Counted from the stretch's first letter, positions 50,251 through 58,631 are shown. The stretch is DNA of 64,000 nucleotides from Streptomyces sp. ISL-1 (GCF_018614585.1 NZ_JAGGOI010000023.1:116873-180872), one strand, 5' to 3'. The notes: a model not told the origin generated them from the sequence alone. Numbers and translations: made by a program.

Positions 50251-51093
50251 TTGCCCGGACCCAAGGACCTCGATCCCTCCACCTCCCCTCGCGCCCTGCT
50301 GGGCGCGGAACTGCGCCACGCGCGCGATCAGGCGAACCTCACCCAGGACGAGTTGGGGCGGCCCCTGTTCGTCAGCGGCTCGTACATCGGCCAGATGGAG
50401 GCGGGCACCCGCCGGATGCTGCCCGAGTACGCACACCAGATAGACGAGATCCTCGGTACGAACGGCTTCTTCGCCCGCAACTGCGAGGTGTCCAACAAGT
50501 CGCGCTATCCCGACCACTTCGCCGAGGCGGCGGAGGCGGAGGCAGCCGCGACGACGATCAAGGAGTACGCGCCGCTGCTGGTGCCGGGCCTGTTGCAGAC
50601 GGAGGCGTATGCGCGGGCGGTGTTCCGCGGAGGCCTGCCCACGGCAAGAGAAGATGCCATCGATGAACTGGTCGAAGCCCGTCTCGATCGCGCGCACCTC
50701 CTGAGCGATCCAACAAAGCCTTTGTTGTGGGCGGTTCTGGATGAGGCGGTGTTACGCAGGAAGGTCGGCGGGGCGGGGGTGATGACGGAGGCGCTGGAGC
50801 ATGTGGCGGCGCTCGCCAGGAGGCACCGGATCATTGTTCAGGTGCTGCCGTTCGAGGCAGGGGCGCATATGGCACTTGAAGGCTCGCTCAAGCTGATGTC
50901 CTTCACCGACGCCCCTCCCCTCGCCTATGTCCAGAGTCTGGGAACGGGCCAGTTGCAGGACGATCCGGCCACAGTCTCCCGCCACGAACTGGCTTACGAT
51001 CTGGTCGGGGCCAGCGCACTGTCACCAGAAACTTCCTTGGCCCTGATCTCATCAGTGGCGGAGGATTACGCTCATGAAGATCAGCAGCCCTGA
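50251..51093 (+). CDS. XRE regulator with DUF5753 domain
   Basis: 280 residues from an unusual TTG start at 50251 (GGGAG five bases upstream). HTH at about 18-65 (ANLTQDELGRPLFVSGSYIG), DUF5753 at about 95-270 with VPGLLQTEAYARAVFRG and IIVQVLPFEAGAHMALEGS. The normal-length C-terminus (EDYAHEDQQP) overlaps the DUF397 gene by 20 bases, unlike the first XRE/DUF397 pair of this window. Regulator, target unknown. Confidence 0.9.
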   Translation: MPGPKDLDPSTSPRALLGAELRHARDQANLTQDELGRPLFVSGSYIGQMEAGTRRMLPEYAHQIDEILGTNGFFARNCEVSNKSRYPDHFAEAAEAEAAATTIKEYAPLLVPGLLQTEAYARAVFRGGLPTAREDAIDELVEARLDRAHLLSDPTKPLLWAVLDEAVLRRKVGGAGVMTEALEHVAALARRHRIIVQVLPFEAGAHMALEGSLKLMSFTDAPPLAYVQSLGTGQLQDDPATVSRHELAYDLVGASALSPETSLALISSVAEDYAHEDQQP

Positions 51094-51283
51094 GCACGAC
51101 CTCACTACGGCGATGTGGCGCAAGTCCAGCTACAGCGGCGCAAGCGGCGGCGACTGCCTTGAAGTCACCGACATCCACCCCGGCATCGTGCCCGTACGCG
51201 ACTCCAAGAACCCCGACGGCCCGAAGCTCGTGTTCCGGGCCGCCGTCTGGTCCGCCTTCGTCACCGGCCTGAAGCGCGACTAG
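51074..51283 (+). CDS. DUF397 small protein
   Basis: 69 residues with MWRKSSYSGASGGDCLEVTD, IVPVRDSKNPDGPKLVF and a terminal helix. Partner of the XRE/DUF5753 regulator upstream. Its last four bases overlap the convergent peptidase gene. Confidence 0.9.
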   Translation: MKISSPEHDLTTAMWRKSSYSGASGGDCLEVTDIHPGIVPVRDSKNPDGPKLVFRAAVWSAFVTGLKRD

Positions 51284-52791
51284 CAGGACGTGTCGCGGGC
51301 CGGGCGCTCGCCGGTGAGCAGGAAGTCGGTCACGGCCTCGTCCCCACAGGCGTTGCCGTTGGCGCGGTAGGCGCCGTGACCGACCGAGTCGACCGTCACC
51401 AGCCGGGCGCGGTCGCCGAACGCGGCGCGCATCTTCAGTGCGCCGACCAGCGGGGTCGAGGGGTCGCGCCGGTTCTGGATCATCAGAACGTTCGAAGGGC
51501 CGCCGTCCGGCGTGATGCGCACGGGGCGCTCGCGCGGCGAGTCGTGCCAGAAGGCGCACAGCGAGATGTTCACCGGCATGCCCGCGGTGAGCGGGTACCG
51601 CTTGCGGCTCTTGGCGATGTCCCGCTCGTACGCGGCCGGGTTCGTGTCCGGCCAGGCATCGACGTCGTTGCAGATGGTCGCGCCGGAGACGGCGACCGTG
51701 TTCTGCATGGCCTCGTCGGGAGGTGTATTCGCGGCAGGCAGCTGAGAACCGGCACCGGCGGCGGTGATCAGCCGGGCCAGCGCGGGGAAGCGCCCCTTGG
51801 AGTAGAGGCTGTCCAGCATGGTCTGGCGCAGGACATTGCCGTTGAGTTCCTCCGGGTTGGCGCCGGGCCAGGGAATCGGCGTGCGATCGAGCCGTGCGGC
51901 GAGCGCGAGGAACATCGGCCGGACCTCACCGGGGGTGGCGGCCAGCCGGTCGGGGTTGCCGGGCTCGGCCGCCCAGGCCGCGAAGTCGGGGAAGGCGTCC
52001 TCGACCCCGGATTGGTAGTTGGCGAGCCAGCCGCGCGCCACCCGCTTCGGGTCGGGGTCGCCGCTGCTGTCCATGACCCAGCGGTCGGTGCGGTGCGGGA
52101 ACATCTGTGCGTACACGGCTCCCGCGTAAGTCCCGTACGAGACGCCCCAGGCGGAGAGCTTCCGTTCGCCGAGGGCCTGCCGGACACGGTCGATGTCGCG
52201 GGCCTCGTTGCGGGTGCTGATGCTGCGCAGCACATCGCCGCCGTGGGTGGCGCAGGCGTCCGCGAGGCGGCGGGCGGTGGCGGTGTTCTCCTCGATGCCG
52301 CCGTCGGGCGCGGGCCAGGACCGTATCTTCACCAGAGCCAGATCATCGTGCGACAGACCGCAGCCGACGGGCGTGCTGCGGCCGACACCGCGCGGGTCGA
52401 AGCCCACGATGTCGTAGGCGTCGCGCACCGACTGGGGCAGCTTCTTCCCGGTGGTGGACGGGCCGTTGATGCTGGAGCCGCCGGGCCCGCCGGGGATCAG
52501 CAGGAGCGTGCCGCGCCGGGCTTCGGGGTGTTCGGTGCGGATACGGGAGATCGCGAGGGTGATGCGGGCTCCGCCGGGCTCGGCGTGGTCGAGCGGGACG
52601 GCGAGGGTGGCGCACTCCTGGCGCGGGTCGAGTCCGGTGCCCGGGCAATTCTCCCAGCGAACTGCCGTGTCCGGTCGTGGAGTTGCCGCGGCGGTAGCGG
52701 GTGCCGGGAGGGCGAGAAGCGTCGTCGCGAGGACGGGGAGGCTGAGAGCCGCTGTGGTGAAGCCGGATGTCCGGCTGCCGAGGATTCGCAT
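51280..52791 (-). CDS. secreted S33-family peptidase (tripeptidyl aminopeptidase-like)
   Basis: 503 residues from ATG 52791 (GAGGG upstream). Signal peptide with cleavage near residue 34 (LLALPAPATAAA). Alpha/beta hydrolase: oxyanion HGG-equivalent LLIPGGPGGSSINGP, nucleophile Ser218 in WGVSYGTYAG, acid in NRRDPSTPLVGA, His in VGHGAY, and the C-terminal TAP-like domain with Cys pairs. Resembles Streptomyces Slp/Tap aminopeptidases that cut N-terminal tripeptides outside the cell. Confidence 0.9.
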   Translation of the reverse strand: MRILGSRTSGFTTAALSLPVLATTLLALPAPATAAATPRPDTAVRWENCPGTGLDPRQECATLAVPLDHAEPGGARITLAISRIRTEHPEARRGTLLLIPGGPGGSSINGPSTTGKKLPQSVRDAYDIVGFDPRGVGRSTPVGCGLSHDDLALVKIRSWPAPDGGIEENTATARRLADACATHGGDVLRSISTRNEARDIDRVRQALGERKLSAWGVSYGTYAGAVYAQMFPHRTDRWVMDSSGDPDPKRVARGWLANYQSGVEDAFPDFAAWAAEPGNPDRLAATPGEVRPMFLALAARLDRTPIPWPGANPEELNGNVLRQTMLDSLYSKGRFPALARLITAAGAGSQLPAANTPPDEAMQNTVAVSGATICNDVDAWPDTNPAAYERDIAKSRKRYPLTAGMPVNISLCAFWHDSPRERPVRITPDGGPSNVLMIQNRRDPSTPLVGALKMRAAFGDRARLVTVDSVGHGAYRANGNACGDEAVTDFLLTGERPARDTSC

Positions 52792-52907
52792 GGGAAGACC
52801 CTCGCGGAACCGCGGCCGGGCGCCTACCGGGCTTCCCGGCCTCTTGAGGGTGGGGCCCTCCCCACCCCGGCGGCGGAAGCAGCGGCGGAAACAGTGGCGG
52901 AAACGGC

Positions 52908-52948
52908 CCGAGGGCGGCACCCCCTGGGAGTAGGGGTGCCGCCCTCGG
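52908..52948. terminator. groEL terminator
   Basis: 16-bp perfect stem (CCGAGGGCGGCACCCC and complement) with a 9-nt loop, 28 bases beyond the groEL stop codon on the minus strand. Confidence 0.88.
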
Positions 52949-52975
52949 TCAGGACGGTGATCAACCAAAGGTCGA

Positions 52976-54598
52976 TCAGAAGTCCATGTCACCGCCCGGC
53001 ATGCCGCCCGGAGCGCCCGCAGAGGCCTTCTCCGGCTTGTCGGCGATGACGGCCTCGGTGGTCAGGAACAGCGCGGCGATCGACGCGGCGTTCTGCAGCG
53101 CGGAGCGCGTGACCTTCGCCGGGTCGATGATGCCCTCGGCGATCATGTCGACGTACTCACCGGTCGCGGCGTTCAGGCCGTGACCGATAGGCAGGTTGCG
53201 CACCTTCTCGACGATGACGCCGCCCTCGAGACCACCGTTGATGGCGATCTGCTTCAGCGGGGCCTCCAGCGCCAGCTTCACGGCGTTGGCGCCGGTCGCC
53301 TCATCGCCCTCGAGCTCGAGCTTCTCGAAGACCGAGGAAGCCTGGATGAGCGCGACGCCACCACCGGCGACGATGCCCTCCTCCACAGCGGCCTTGGCGT
53401 TGCGCACCGCGTCCTCGATGCGGTGCTTGCGCTCCTTGAGCTCGACCTCGGTCGCGGCGCCGGCCTTGATGACGGCCACGCCGCCGGCCAGCTTCGCGAG
53501 GCGCTCCTGGAGCTTCTCGCGGTCGTAGTCCGAGTCCGAGTTCTCGATCTCGGCACGGATCTGCTTGACGCGACCGGCAACCTGCTCGCTGTCACCGCCA
53601 CCGTCGACGATCGTCGTCTCGTCCTTGGTGACGACGATCTTGCGGGCGCGGCCGAGCAGGTCCAGGCTCGCGTTCTCGAGCTTGAGGCCGACCTCCTCGG
53701 AGATGACGGTGCCACCGGTGAGGATGGCGATGTCGTTGAGCATCGCCTTGCGGCGGTCACCGAAGCCCGGAGCCTTGACAGCGACGGACTTGAAGGTGCC
53801 ACGAATCTTGTTGACGACCAAGGTCGACAGGGCCTCGCCCTCGACGTCCTCGGCGATGATCAGCAGCGGCTTGCCGGACTGCATGACCTTCTCGAGGAGC
53901 GGCAGCAGGTCCTTGACCGAGCCGATCTTCGAGTTGACGATCAGGATGTACGGGTCGTCGAGAGACGACTCCATACGCTCCATGTCGGTCGCGAAGTACG
54001 CCGAGATGTAGCCCTTGTCGAAGCGCATACCCTCGGTGAGTTCCAGCTCCAGACCGAAGGTCTGGGACTCCTCGACGGTGATGACGCCTTCCTTGCCGAC
54101 CTTGTCCATCGCCTCGGCGATGAGCTCGCCGATCTGGGTGTCGGCGGCGGAGATGGAGGCGGTCGAAGCGATCTGCTCCTTGGTCTCCACGTCCTTGGCC
54201 TGCTCGAGCAGCGCACCGGAGACGGCCTCGACGGCCTTCTCGATGCCGCGCTTGAGGGCCATCGGGTTGGCGCCGGCGGCGACGTTGCGCAGGCCCTCGC
54301 GGACGAGCGCCTGGGCGAGGACGGTCGCGGTGGTCGTACCGTCACCGGCGACGTCGTCAGTCTTCTTGGCGACTTCCTTGACCAGCTCGGCGCCGATCTT
54401 CTCGTACGGGTCCTCGAGCTCGATCTCCTTGGCGATGGAAACACCATCGTTGGTGATCGTGGGGGCGCCCCACTTCTTCTCGAGGACGACGTTCCGGCCC
54501 TTGGGGCCAAGGGTGACCTTGACGGCGTCGGCGAGCTGGTTCATCCCGCGCTCGAGACCGCGCCGTGCCTCCTCGTCGAACGCGATGATCTTGGCCAT
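52976..54598 (-). CDS. groEL: chaperonin GroEL (60 kDa)
   Basis: 540 residues. Classic motifs: VTLGPKGRNVVLEKKWGAPT, VAGDGTTTATVLAQALV (ATP-binding DGTTT), and the C-terminal GGMPGGDMDF tail (a GGM-type end, not the His-rich end of mycobacterial GroEL1). No groES is adjacent, so this is the second, stand-alone groEL gene typical of Streptomyces. Controlled by a CIRCE element upstream. Confidence 0.97.
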   Translation of the reverse strand: MAKIIAFDEEARRGLERGMNQLADAVKVTLGPKGRNVVLEKKWGAPTITNDGVSIAKEIELEDPYEKIGAELVKEVAKKTDDVAGDGTTTATVLAQALVREGLRNVAAGANPMALKRGIEKAVEAVSGALLEQAKDVETKEQIASTASISAADTQIGELIAEAMDKVGKEGVITVEESQTFGLELELTEGMRFDKGYISAYFATDMERMESSLDDPYILIVNSKIGSVKDLLPLLEKVMQSGKPLLIIAEDVEGEALSTLVVNKIRGTFKSVAVKAPGFGDRRKAMLNDIAILTGGTVISEEVGLKLENASLDLLGRARKIVVTKDETTIVDGGGDSEQVAGRVKQIRAEIENSDSDYDREKLQERLAKLAGGVAVIKAGAATEVELKERKHRIEDAVRNAKAAVEEGIVAGGGVALIQASSVFEKLELEGDEATGANAVKLALEAPLKQIAINGGLEGGVIVEKVRNLPIGHGLNAATGEYVDMIAEGIIDPAKVTRSALQNAASIAALFLTTEAVIADKPEKASAGAPGGMPGGDMDF

Positions 54599-54722
54599 GT
54601 GAAGTGGTCCTCCCGGACTGGGGTGGATTCTCCGGACCGCGCTGGCGCCCGCGACGGACGGCCTGCAAACCTTGTGGTTCCTTGCCCCACCTGGCCTGCG
54701 GACCTCACCGGCCCGGTCCTCG

Positions 54723-54766
54723 TTGTCACTCTCACTGTCAGAGTGCTAACGCAATGATTAGCACTC
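54723..54766 (-). promoter_or_regulatory. CIRCE (HrcA) operator with a third half-site
   Basis: TTGTCACTC (54723-54731), 9 bases, GAGTGCTAA (54741-54749) matches CIRCE in 17 of 18 arm bases. A further TTAGCACTC (54758-54766) forms a perfect outward-facing inverted repeat with the middle half-site, 8 bases apart. The element is 125 bases before the groEL start, so it overlaps the promoter or early leader. Confidence 0.9.
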
Positions 54767-54779
54767 GACCCCCGAGAGT

Positions 54780-54942
54780 GCAAGCCGCTTCGAAGAAGCG
54801 TCGATGAGGGGTGGTGGCCGGGCAACGGGAGGGCGCAAGCGGCTTCGAGCAAGCCTCGATGAGGGGCGGCGGCCGATGGGGGCACCTCCCAGCGGGAGTT
54901 GAGAGAGGACGGCGCAAGCGGCTTCGAGGGGACCTCGAAAGC
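54780..54942 (-). repeat. repeated hairpin units between csp and groEL
   Basis: Three related units begin GCAAGC. Units 1 and 2 (54780 and 54835) share GCAAGC-CGCTTC..-TCGATGAGGGG and are 55 bases apart; unit 3 starts at 54914. Each can form a stem: CGCTTC-GAA-GAAGCG (54786-54800), GGCTT-CGAGC-AAGCC (54841-54855), TTCGAGG-GGA-CCTCGAA (54923-54939). The first pair differs (C-G against G-C) with pairing kept. The region has no protein-coding potential that I can support. Confidence 0.7.
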
Positions 54943-54987
54943 AGGGCGCAAGCAGGCTCCCGTGGTACCCAACTGGGCGCGGACGCA

Positions 54988-55026
54988 CGAGGGGCCCGCA
55001 TCCCTGGTAGGGATGCGGGCCCCTCG
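54988..55026. terminator. csp terminator
   Basis: 18-bp perfect stem (CGAGGGGCCCGCATCCCT and complement) with a 3-nt loop, 34 bases beyond the cold-shock gene stop. Confidence 0.92.
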
Positions 55027-55059
55027 GCGTGAGTGCGTCGGTGGCCGATCGCGCCGAGA

Positions 55060-55263
55060 TCAGACGGCGAGCTTGACCATGTCCGCCTGCGGACCCTTCT
55101 GGCCCTGCGAGATCTCGAATTCAACTCGCTGACCCTCTTCAAGGGTGCGGTACCCGTCCATCTGGATCGCGCTGTAGTGGACGAAAACATCCGCACCACC
55201 GTCGACCGCGATGAAGCCGTACCCCTTCTCCGCGTTGAACCACTTGACGGTGCCCTGAGCCAT
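55060..55263 (-). CDS. cspA: cold-shock protein (CspA family)
   Basis: 67 residues, one cold-shock domain: GTVKWFNAEKGYGFIAVDGG (RNP1 KGYGFI), VFVHYSAIQ (RNP2). Single-stranded nucleic-acid chaperone of standard Streptomyces size (ScoF type). A long, locally AT-rich leader of up to 350 bases lies upstream, as in other cold-shock genes. Confidence 0.95.
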   Translation of the reverse strand: MAQGTVKWFNAEKGYGFIAVDGGADVFVHYSAIQMDGYRTLEEGQRVEFEISQGQKGPQADMVKLAV

Positions 55264-55620
55264 GCCTAACTCCCCTATTACTGGCCCTTGCGCAGGACCG
55301 CACTTCGCGGACCCGGGTCAGACCTCACCCACCCGACAGGAGGAGGGTGTGCGCCGGAACGCGTCGACCGCGGCTGAATGTATCTGTCCAACTGCCCTCT
55401 GCAACAGGTCAATCGGACGAGAATTCCGCGCAAGACCGAAAGGGTAATTCATGCGAATTATGTGAATTCCGGGGCAACTCGGGCCCGGCAAAAGGCGCCT
55501 ATGCGGCAATTAGATCGAGCACTTTGGCTGCTTCTTGTCGCGCGGCGACGCATTCTCATATGCGCCCGGCACAAGCAGCGGAGGGGGCTTCCCAAACTCT
55601 ACCGCGCTCAACCCTATGGA
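55264..55620 (-). other. AT-rich leader/promoter region of csp
   Basis: 357 bases without a supported gene. It contains AT-rich patches unusual for this genome (for example around 55430-55465, with AATTCATGCGAATTATGTG), the likely site of the csp promoter and 5' leader. Long frames on the plus strand here lack homology and a ribosome-binding site. A regulatory RNA is possible but not shown. Confidence 0.4.
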
Positions 55621-55655
55621 ATTACCCCCTCCGCTTCTCTTGCGGAGGGGGTAAT
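55621..55655. terminator. terminator after the sulfur-carrier gene
   Basis: 14-bp perfect stem (ATTACCCCCTCCGC and complement) with a 7-nt loop, 18 bases beyond the stop of the MoaD/CysO-like gene. Confidence 0.92.
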
Positions 55656-55673
55656 AGGGGTAACTCTGCGAAG

Positions 55674-55952
55674 TCAGCAGCCGCCTGCGACAGCCGGAAT
55701 GATCGAGACGCCCGCACCGTCCGGTGTCGCGGTCTCAAGTCCCTGCTCGAAACGGACATCGTCGTCGTTCACGTACACGTTGACGAAGCGGCGCAGCTTG
55801 CCCTGGTCGTCCAGGACGCGCGCGGCGATGCCCGTGTGGTTCTTCTCCAGGTCGGCGATCACCTCGGAGAGGGTCTCGCCCTGAGCCGACACCTCGGCCC
55901 GGCCGCCCGTATACGTGCGGAGAATGGTGGGAATGCGGACGTTGACGCTCAT
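55674..55952 (-). CDS. MoaD/ThiS-family sulfur carrier (CysO/MetO-like)
   Basis: 92 residues, ubiquitin-like fold: VNVRIPTILRTYTGGRAEVS, GIAARVLDDQGKLRRFVNVY and IIPAVAGG followed by a final Cys. Very close in layout to mycobacterial CysO, which ends in GG and carries sulfur as a C-terminal thiocarboxylate. The extra Cys92 after the GG would have to be clipped by a JAMM-type protease before activation, as known for QbsE and HcyS-type carriers. Lies 33 bases after the threonine-synthase-like gene in one operon under the SAM riboswitch. Confidence 0.88.
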   Translation of the reverse strand: MSVNVRIPTILRTYTGGRAEVSAQGETLSEVIADLEKNHTGIAARVLDDQGKLRRFVNVYVNDDDVRFEQGLETATPDGAGVSIIPAVAGGC

Positions 55953-55985
55953 GCTGCGTGCCTTCCTTGAGTCTCGGGTGGTCGG

Positions 55986-57275
55986 TCAGCCGGCCAGGCC
56001 GGCGTCGCGGAACGCCTCCAGGCTGGGGCGGATCGTCGCGCTCGGGCCTGTCGTCGGCGCCACCGCGTCCAGCGTCTTGAGGCCGTCACCGGTGTTGAGG
56101 ACGACGGTGGTGAGCGCCGGGTCGAGCAGGCCCTGCTCGATCAGCTTCTTCGTGACACCCACGGTCACGCCACCCGCGGTCTCCGCGAAGATGCCCTCCG
56201 TACGGGCGAGCAGCTTGATGGCGTCGACGATCTGCTCGTCGTTGACGTCGTCGACCGCCCCGCCCGTGCGGCGCGCGATGTCCAGCACGTACGGACCGTC
56301 CGCCGGATTGCCGATCGCCAGGGACTTGGCGATGGTGTTCGGCTTCTGCGGGCGTACGACCTCGTGCCCGGCCTTGAAGGCCGTCGACACCGGCGAGCAG
56401 CCCTCCGCCTGGGCGCCGAAGATCTTGTACGGCTTGTCCTCGACCAGACCGAGCTTGATCAGCTCCTGCAGCCCCTTGTCGATCTTCGTGAGCTGCGAGC
56501 CCGAGGCGATCGGAACCACGATCTGGTCCGGCAGCCGCCAGCCGAGCTGCTCGCAGATCTCGTACGCCAGCGTCTTGGAGCCCTCGCCGTAGTACGGGCG
56601 GAGGTTGACGTTGACGAAGCCCCAGCCCTCGCCCAGCGGGTCGCCGATGAGCTCGGAGCAGAAGCGGTTCACGTCGTCGTAATTGCCCTCGATGCCGACC
56701 AGCTCGCCGCCGTACACCGCGGCCATGACGACCTTGCCCTGCTCCAGGTCGTGCGGGATGAACACGCAGGAGCGGAAGCCGGCCCGCGCGGCGGCGGCGC
56801 CGACCGCGCCCGCCAGGTTGCCGGTGGACGAGCACGACAGGGTGGTGAAGCCGAAGGCACGCGCGGCCTCGACGGCGATGGCGACGACGCGGTCCTTGAA
56901 GGAGTGCGTCGGGTTGCCGGAGTCGTCCTTGATGAACAGGCCGCCGGTGACGCCCAGCTCACGGGCGAGGTTGTCGGCCTTGACGAGCTTGGTGAAGCCG
57001 GGGTTGATGTTCGGCTTGTCGGCCACGTCGGCGGGGACGGGCAGCAGCGGGGCGTACCGCCAGATGTTGTTCGGACCCGCTTCGATCCGCTTCTTCAGCG
57101 CCTCGGGGTCGTCACCGGGGAGGTCGTAGGCCACTTCGAGGGGCCCGAAACAGGAGGCGCAGGCGAAGATCGGGCCGAGCCCGAAACGCTCTCCGCACTC
57201 GCGGCACGAGAGCGCCGCGGCGGGTCCCAGGTCTACGGGGCTGGTGGTGTTGCTTGCGACAGTCTGCACAGCCAT
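55986..57275 (-). CDS. thrC: threonine synthase-family PLP enzyme, probable O-phosphohomoserine-dependent homocysteine synthase
   Basis: 429 residues from ATG 57275. An N-terminal zinc-ribbon (Cys24/27 and Cys39/42 in CRECG...CASCF) then a fold-type II PLP domain with the Schiff-base Lys127 in NPTHSFKDRV and CSSTGNLAGAVGAAAARAG. By similarity this is ThrC, which turns O-phosphohomoserine into threonine. Streptomyces has another thrC in its hom-thrC-thrB cluster. The link with a sulfur-carrier gene and an S-box suggests a sulfur-adding variant. I recall a report of such a ThrC-like enzyme and carrier (MetM/MetO) in Streptomyces but cannot check it here. Confidence 0.9.
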   Translation of the reverse strand: MAVQTVASNTTSPVDLGPAAALSCRECGERFGLGPIFACASCFGPLEVAYDLPGDDPEALKKRIEAGPNNIWRYAPLLPVPADVADKPNINPGFTKLVKADNLARELGVTGGLFIKDDSGNPTHSFKDRVVAIAVEAARAFGFTTLSCSSTGNLAGAVGAAAARAGFRSCVFIPHDLEQGKVVMAAVYGGELVGIEGNYDDVNRFCSELIGDPLGEGWGFVNVNLRPYYGEGSKTLAYEICEQLGWRLPDQIVVPIASGSQLTKIDKGLQELIKLGLVEDKPYKIFGAQAEGCSPVSTAFKAGHEVVRPQKPNTIAKSLAIGNPADGPYVLDIARRTGGAVDDVNDEQIVDAIKLLARTEGIFAETAGGVTVGVTKKLIEQGLLDPALTTVVLNTGDGLKTLDAVAPTTGPSATIRPSLEAFRDAGLAG

Positions 57276-57305
57276 GGAGGCGAGGCCCTTTCTCCTCATC
57301 TTCCC

Positions 57306-57419
57306 CGTGGCGCATTTCGCCACGAGACGGAATTGGCACCGTCCCCACCGTGACCTCGCGGTCGGCGGGAGGGTTGCCGGGGCTTCAACGGGCCGTTCCC
57401 TCTGCCCCTCTGGATGAGC
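57306..57419 (-). promoter_or_regulatory. SAM-I (S-box) riboswitch
   Basis: On the minus strand from 57419: CUCAUCCAGAGGGGCAGAGG, then a GGCCC bulge segment, UUGAAGCCCCGGCAACC and, near the 3' end, GGUGCCAAUUCCGUC. These are the conserved P1-P3 core elements of the S-box in the correct order and spacing. It is followed by a CGTGGCG/CGCCACG hairpin (57306-57324) and then, within 30 bases, the purine-rich start region of the ThrC-like gene. That hairpin is the likely expression platform. Ligand S-adenosylmethionine. Confidence 0.93.
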
Positions 57420-57563
57420 GGTATTCGATTGTCAGCGTGATGACCCCCGGCATGCGACGGTCATCCGCGTTGTTCAAGACTGTAACCGAAGGCCCGGATG
57501 GTTGAGATAGTCGTCCGAACCGCGAGATGGATCACCCAACCGGAAGTCTAGGGAGACGCGCAC

Positions 57564-58502
57564 GTGCTCGATGAGGTGGAGCGCTGGCTGGCCCGGCGGT
57601 CCTGGGCCGCGGCCGACCGCCCACTTGACCTGCTGCTTGCCGCCAAACGGTCGACGACGGTCAGCGTGGTGCTCCCTGCTCTGAACGAGGAGGCGACGGT
57701 CGGCGAGATCGTCACCGTGATCCGCCGCGAGCTGATGGAGGCCGTGTCGCTCGTCGATGAGCTGGTCGTCGTCGACTCGGGCTCGAGCGACCGTACGACC
57801 GAGGTGGCCGCGGCGGCCGGCGCGCGCGTGGTGCACCGGGACGCGATCCTGCCCCGGATACCCGCCGTCCCCGGCAAGGGCGAGGTGCTGTGGCGCTCGC
57901 TGCTGGTGACCAGCGGCGACATCGTTTGCTTCATCGACGCGGATCTGCGTGAGTTCTCCGCGGACTTCGTCTCCGGAATCGTGGGCCCGCTGCTGACCGA
58001 ACCCGATGTGCAGTTCGTGAAGGCGATGTACGACCGGCCGCTCGGCGACCTCACAGGTCAGGGCGGCCGGGTGACCGAGCTGGTGGCGCGTCCGCTGCTG
58101 AATCTGCACTGGCCGCAGCTGGCCGGGTTCGTCCAGCCGCTGGGCGGGGAGTACGCGGCACGGCGCTCGCTGCTGGAGGCGCTGCCCTTCCCCGTCGGTT
58201 ACGGAGTGGAGCTCGGCCTGCTCGTCGATGCGCTGCACATGGTGGGCCTGGACGCGCTGGCGCAGGTGGACGTCGGCCTGCGCAAGCACCGCCACCAGGA
58301 CGGGCAGGCGCTGGGGCGGATGGCCGCGGCGATCTACCGCACGGCCCAACTCCGGCTCTCCCGCGGCCATTTGGTGCGTCCCGCACTTACGCAGTTCGAG
58401 CGGGGCGAAGACGGCTTCGAACCGCGGACGTACGCGGTGGACACGGAGGAGCGGCCGCCGATGCGCGAGATCGGTGAGTACGCGGCGCGTCGCGCGGCAT
58501 AA
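57564..58502 (+). CDS. gpgS: glucosyl-3-phosphoglycerate synthase
   Basis: 312 residues from GTG 57564 (GGGAGA upstream). GT-A fold, GT81 family: TVSVVLPALNEEATVGEIV, VVDSGSSDRTTEVAAAAG, CFIDADLREF (the metal-binding DxD-type site), and KAMYDRPL. Transfers glucose from UDP- or GDP-glucose to 3-phosphoglycerate, the first step to glucosylglycerate and related lipopolysaccharide precursors in actinobacteria. Next to otsA. Confidence 0.92.
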   Translation: MLDEVERWLARRSWAAADRPLDLLLAAKRSTTVSVVLPALNEEATVGEIVTVIRRELMEAVSLVDELVVVDSGSSDRTTEVAAAAGARVVHRDAILPRIPAVPGKGEVLWRSLLVTSGDIVCFIDADLREFSADFVSGIVGPLLTEPDVQFVKAMYDRPLGDLTGQGGRVTELVARPLLNLHWPQLAGFVQPLGGEYAARRSLLEALPFPVGYGVELGLLVDALHMVGLDALAQVDVGLRKHRHQDGQALGRMAAAIYRTAQLRLSRGHLVRPALTQFERGEDGFEPRTYAVDTEERPPMREIGEYAARRAA

Positions 58503-58631
58503 GCGTGGATCGCTGGTCATTTTGTCTACATTTCCTAGTTATGGGCTCGAGAGACGTACAACACACGAAGACGCCACGACCAATCGCGTACACACGTTTG
58601 AGCGTTTGTGGGACGGGCTAGGTTTCGCGAC

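Noticed and set aside
51376..53049. 557-codon frame opposite the S33 peptidase
   Set aside because: No start signal, composition of a reverse-strand shadow, and the peptidase has a signal peptide and catalytic motifs.
53180..54757. 525-codon frame opposite groEL
   Set aside because: Leu/Asp/Gly-rich antisense shadow. The GroEL frame is unmistakable and carries its own operator and terminator.
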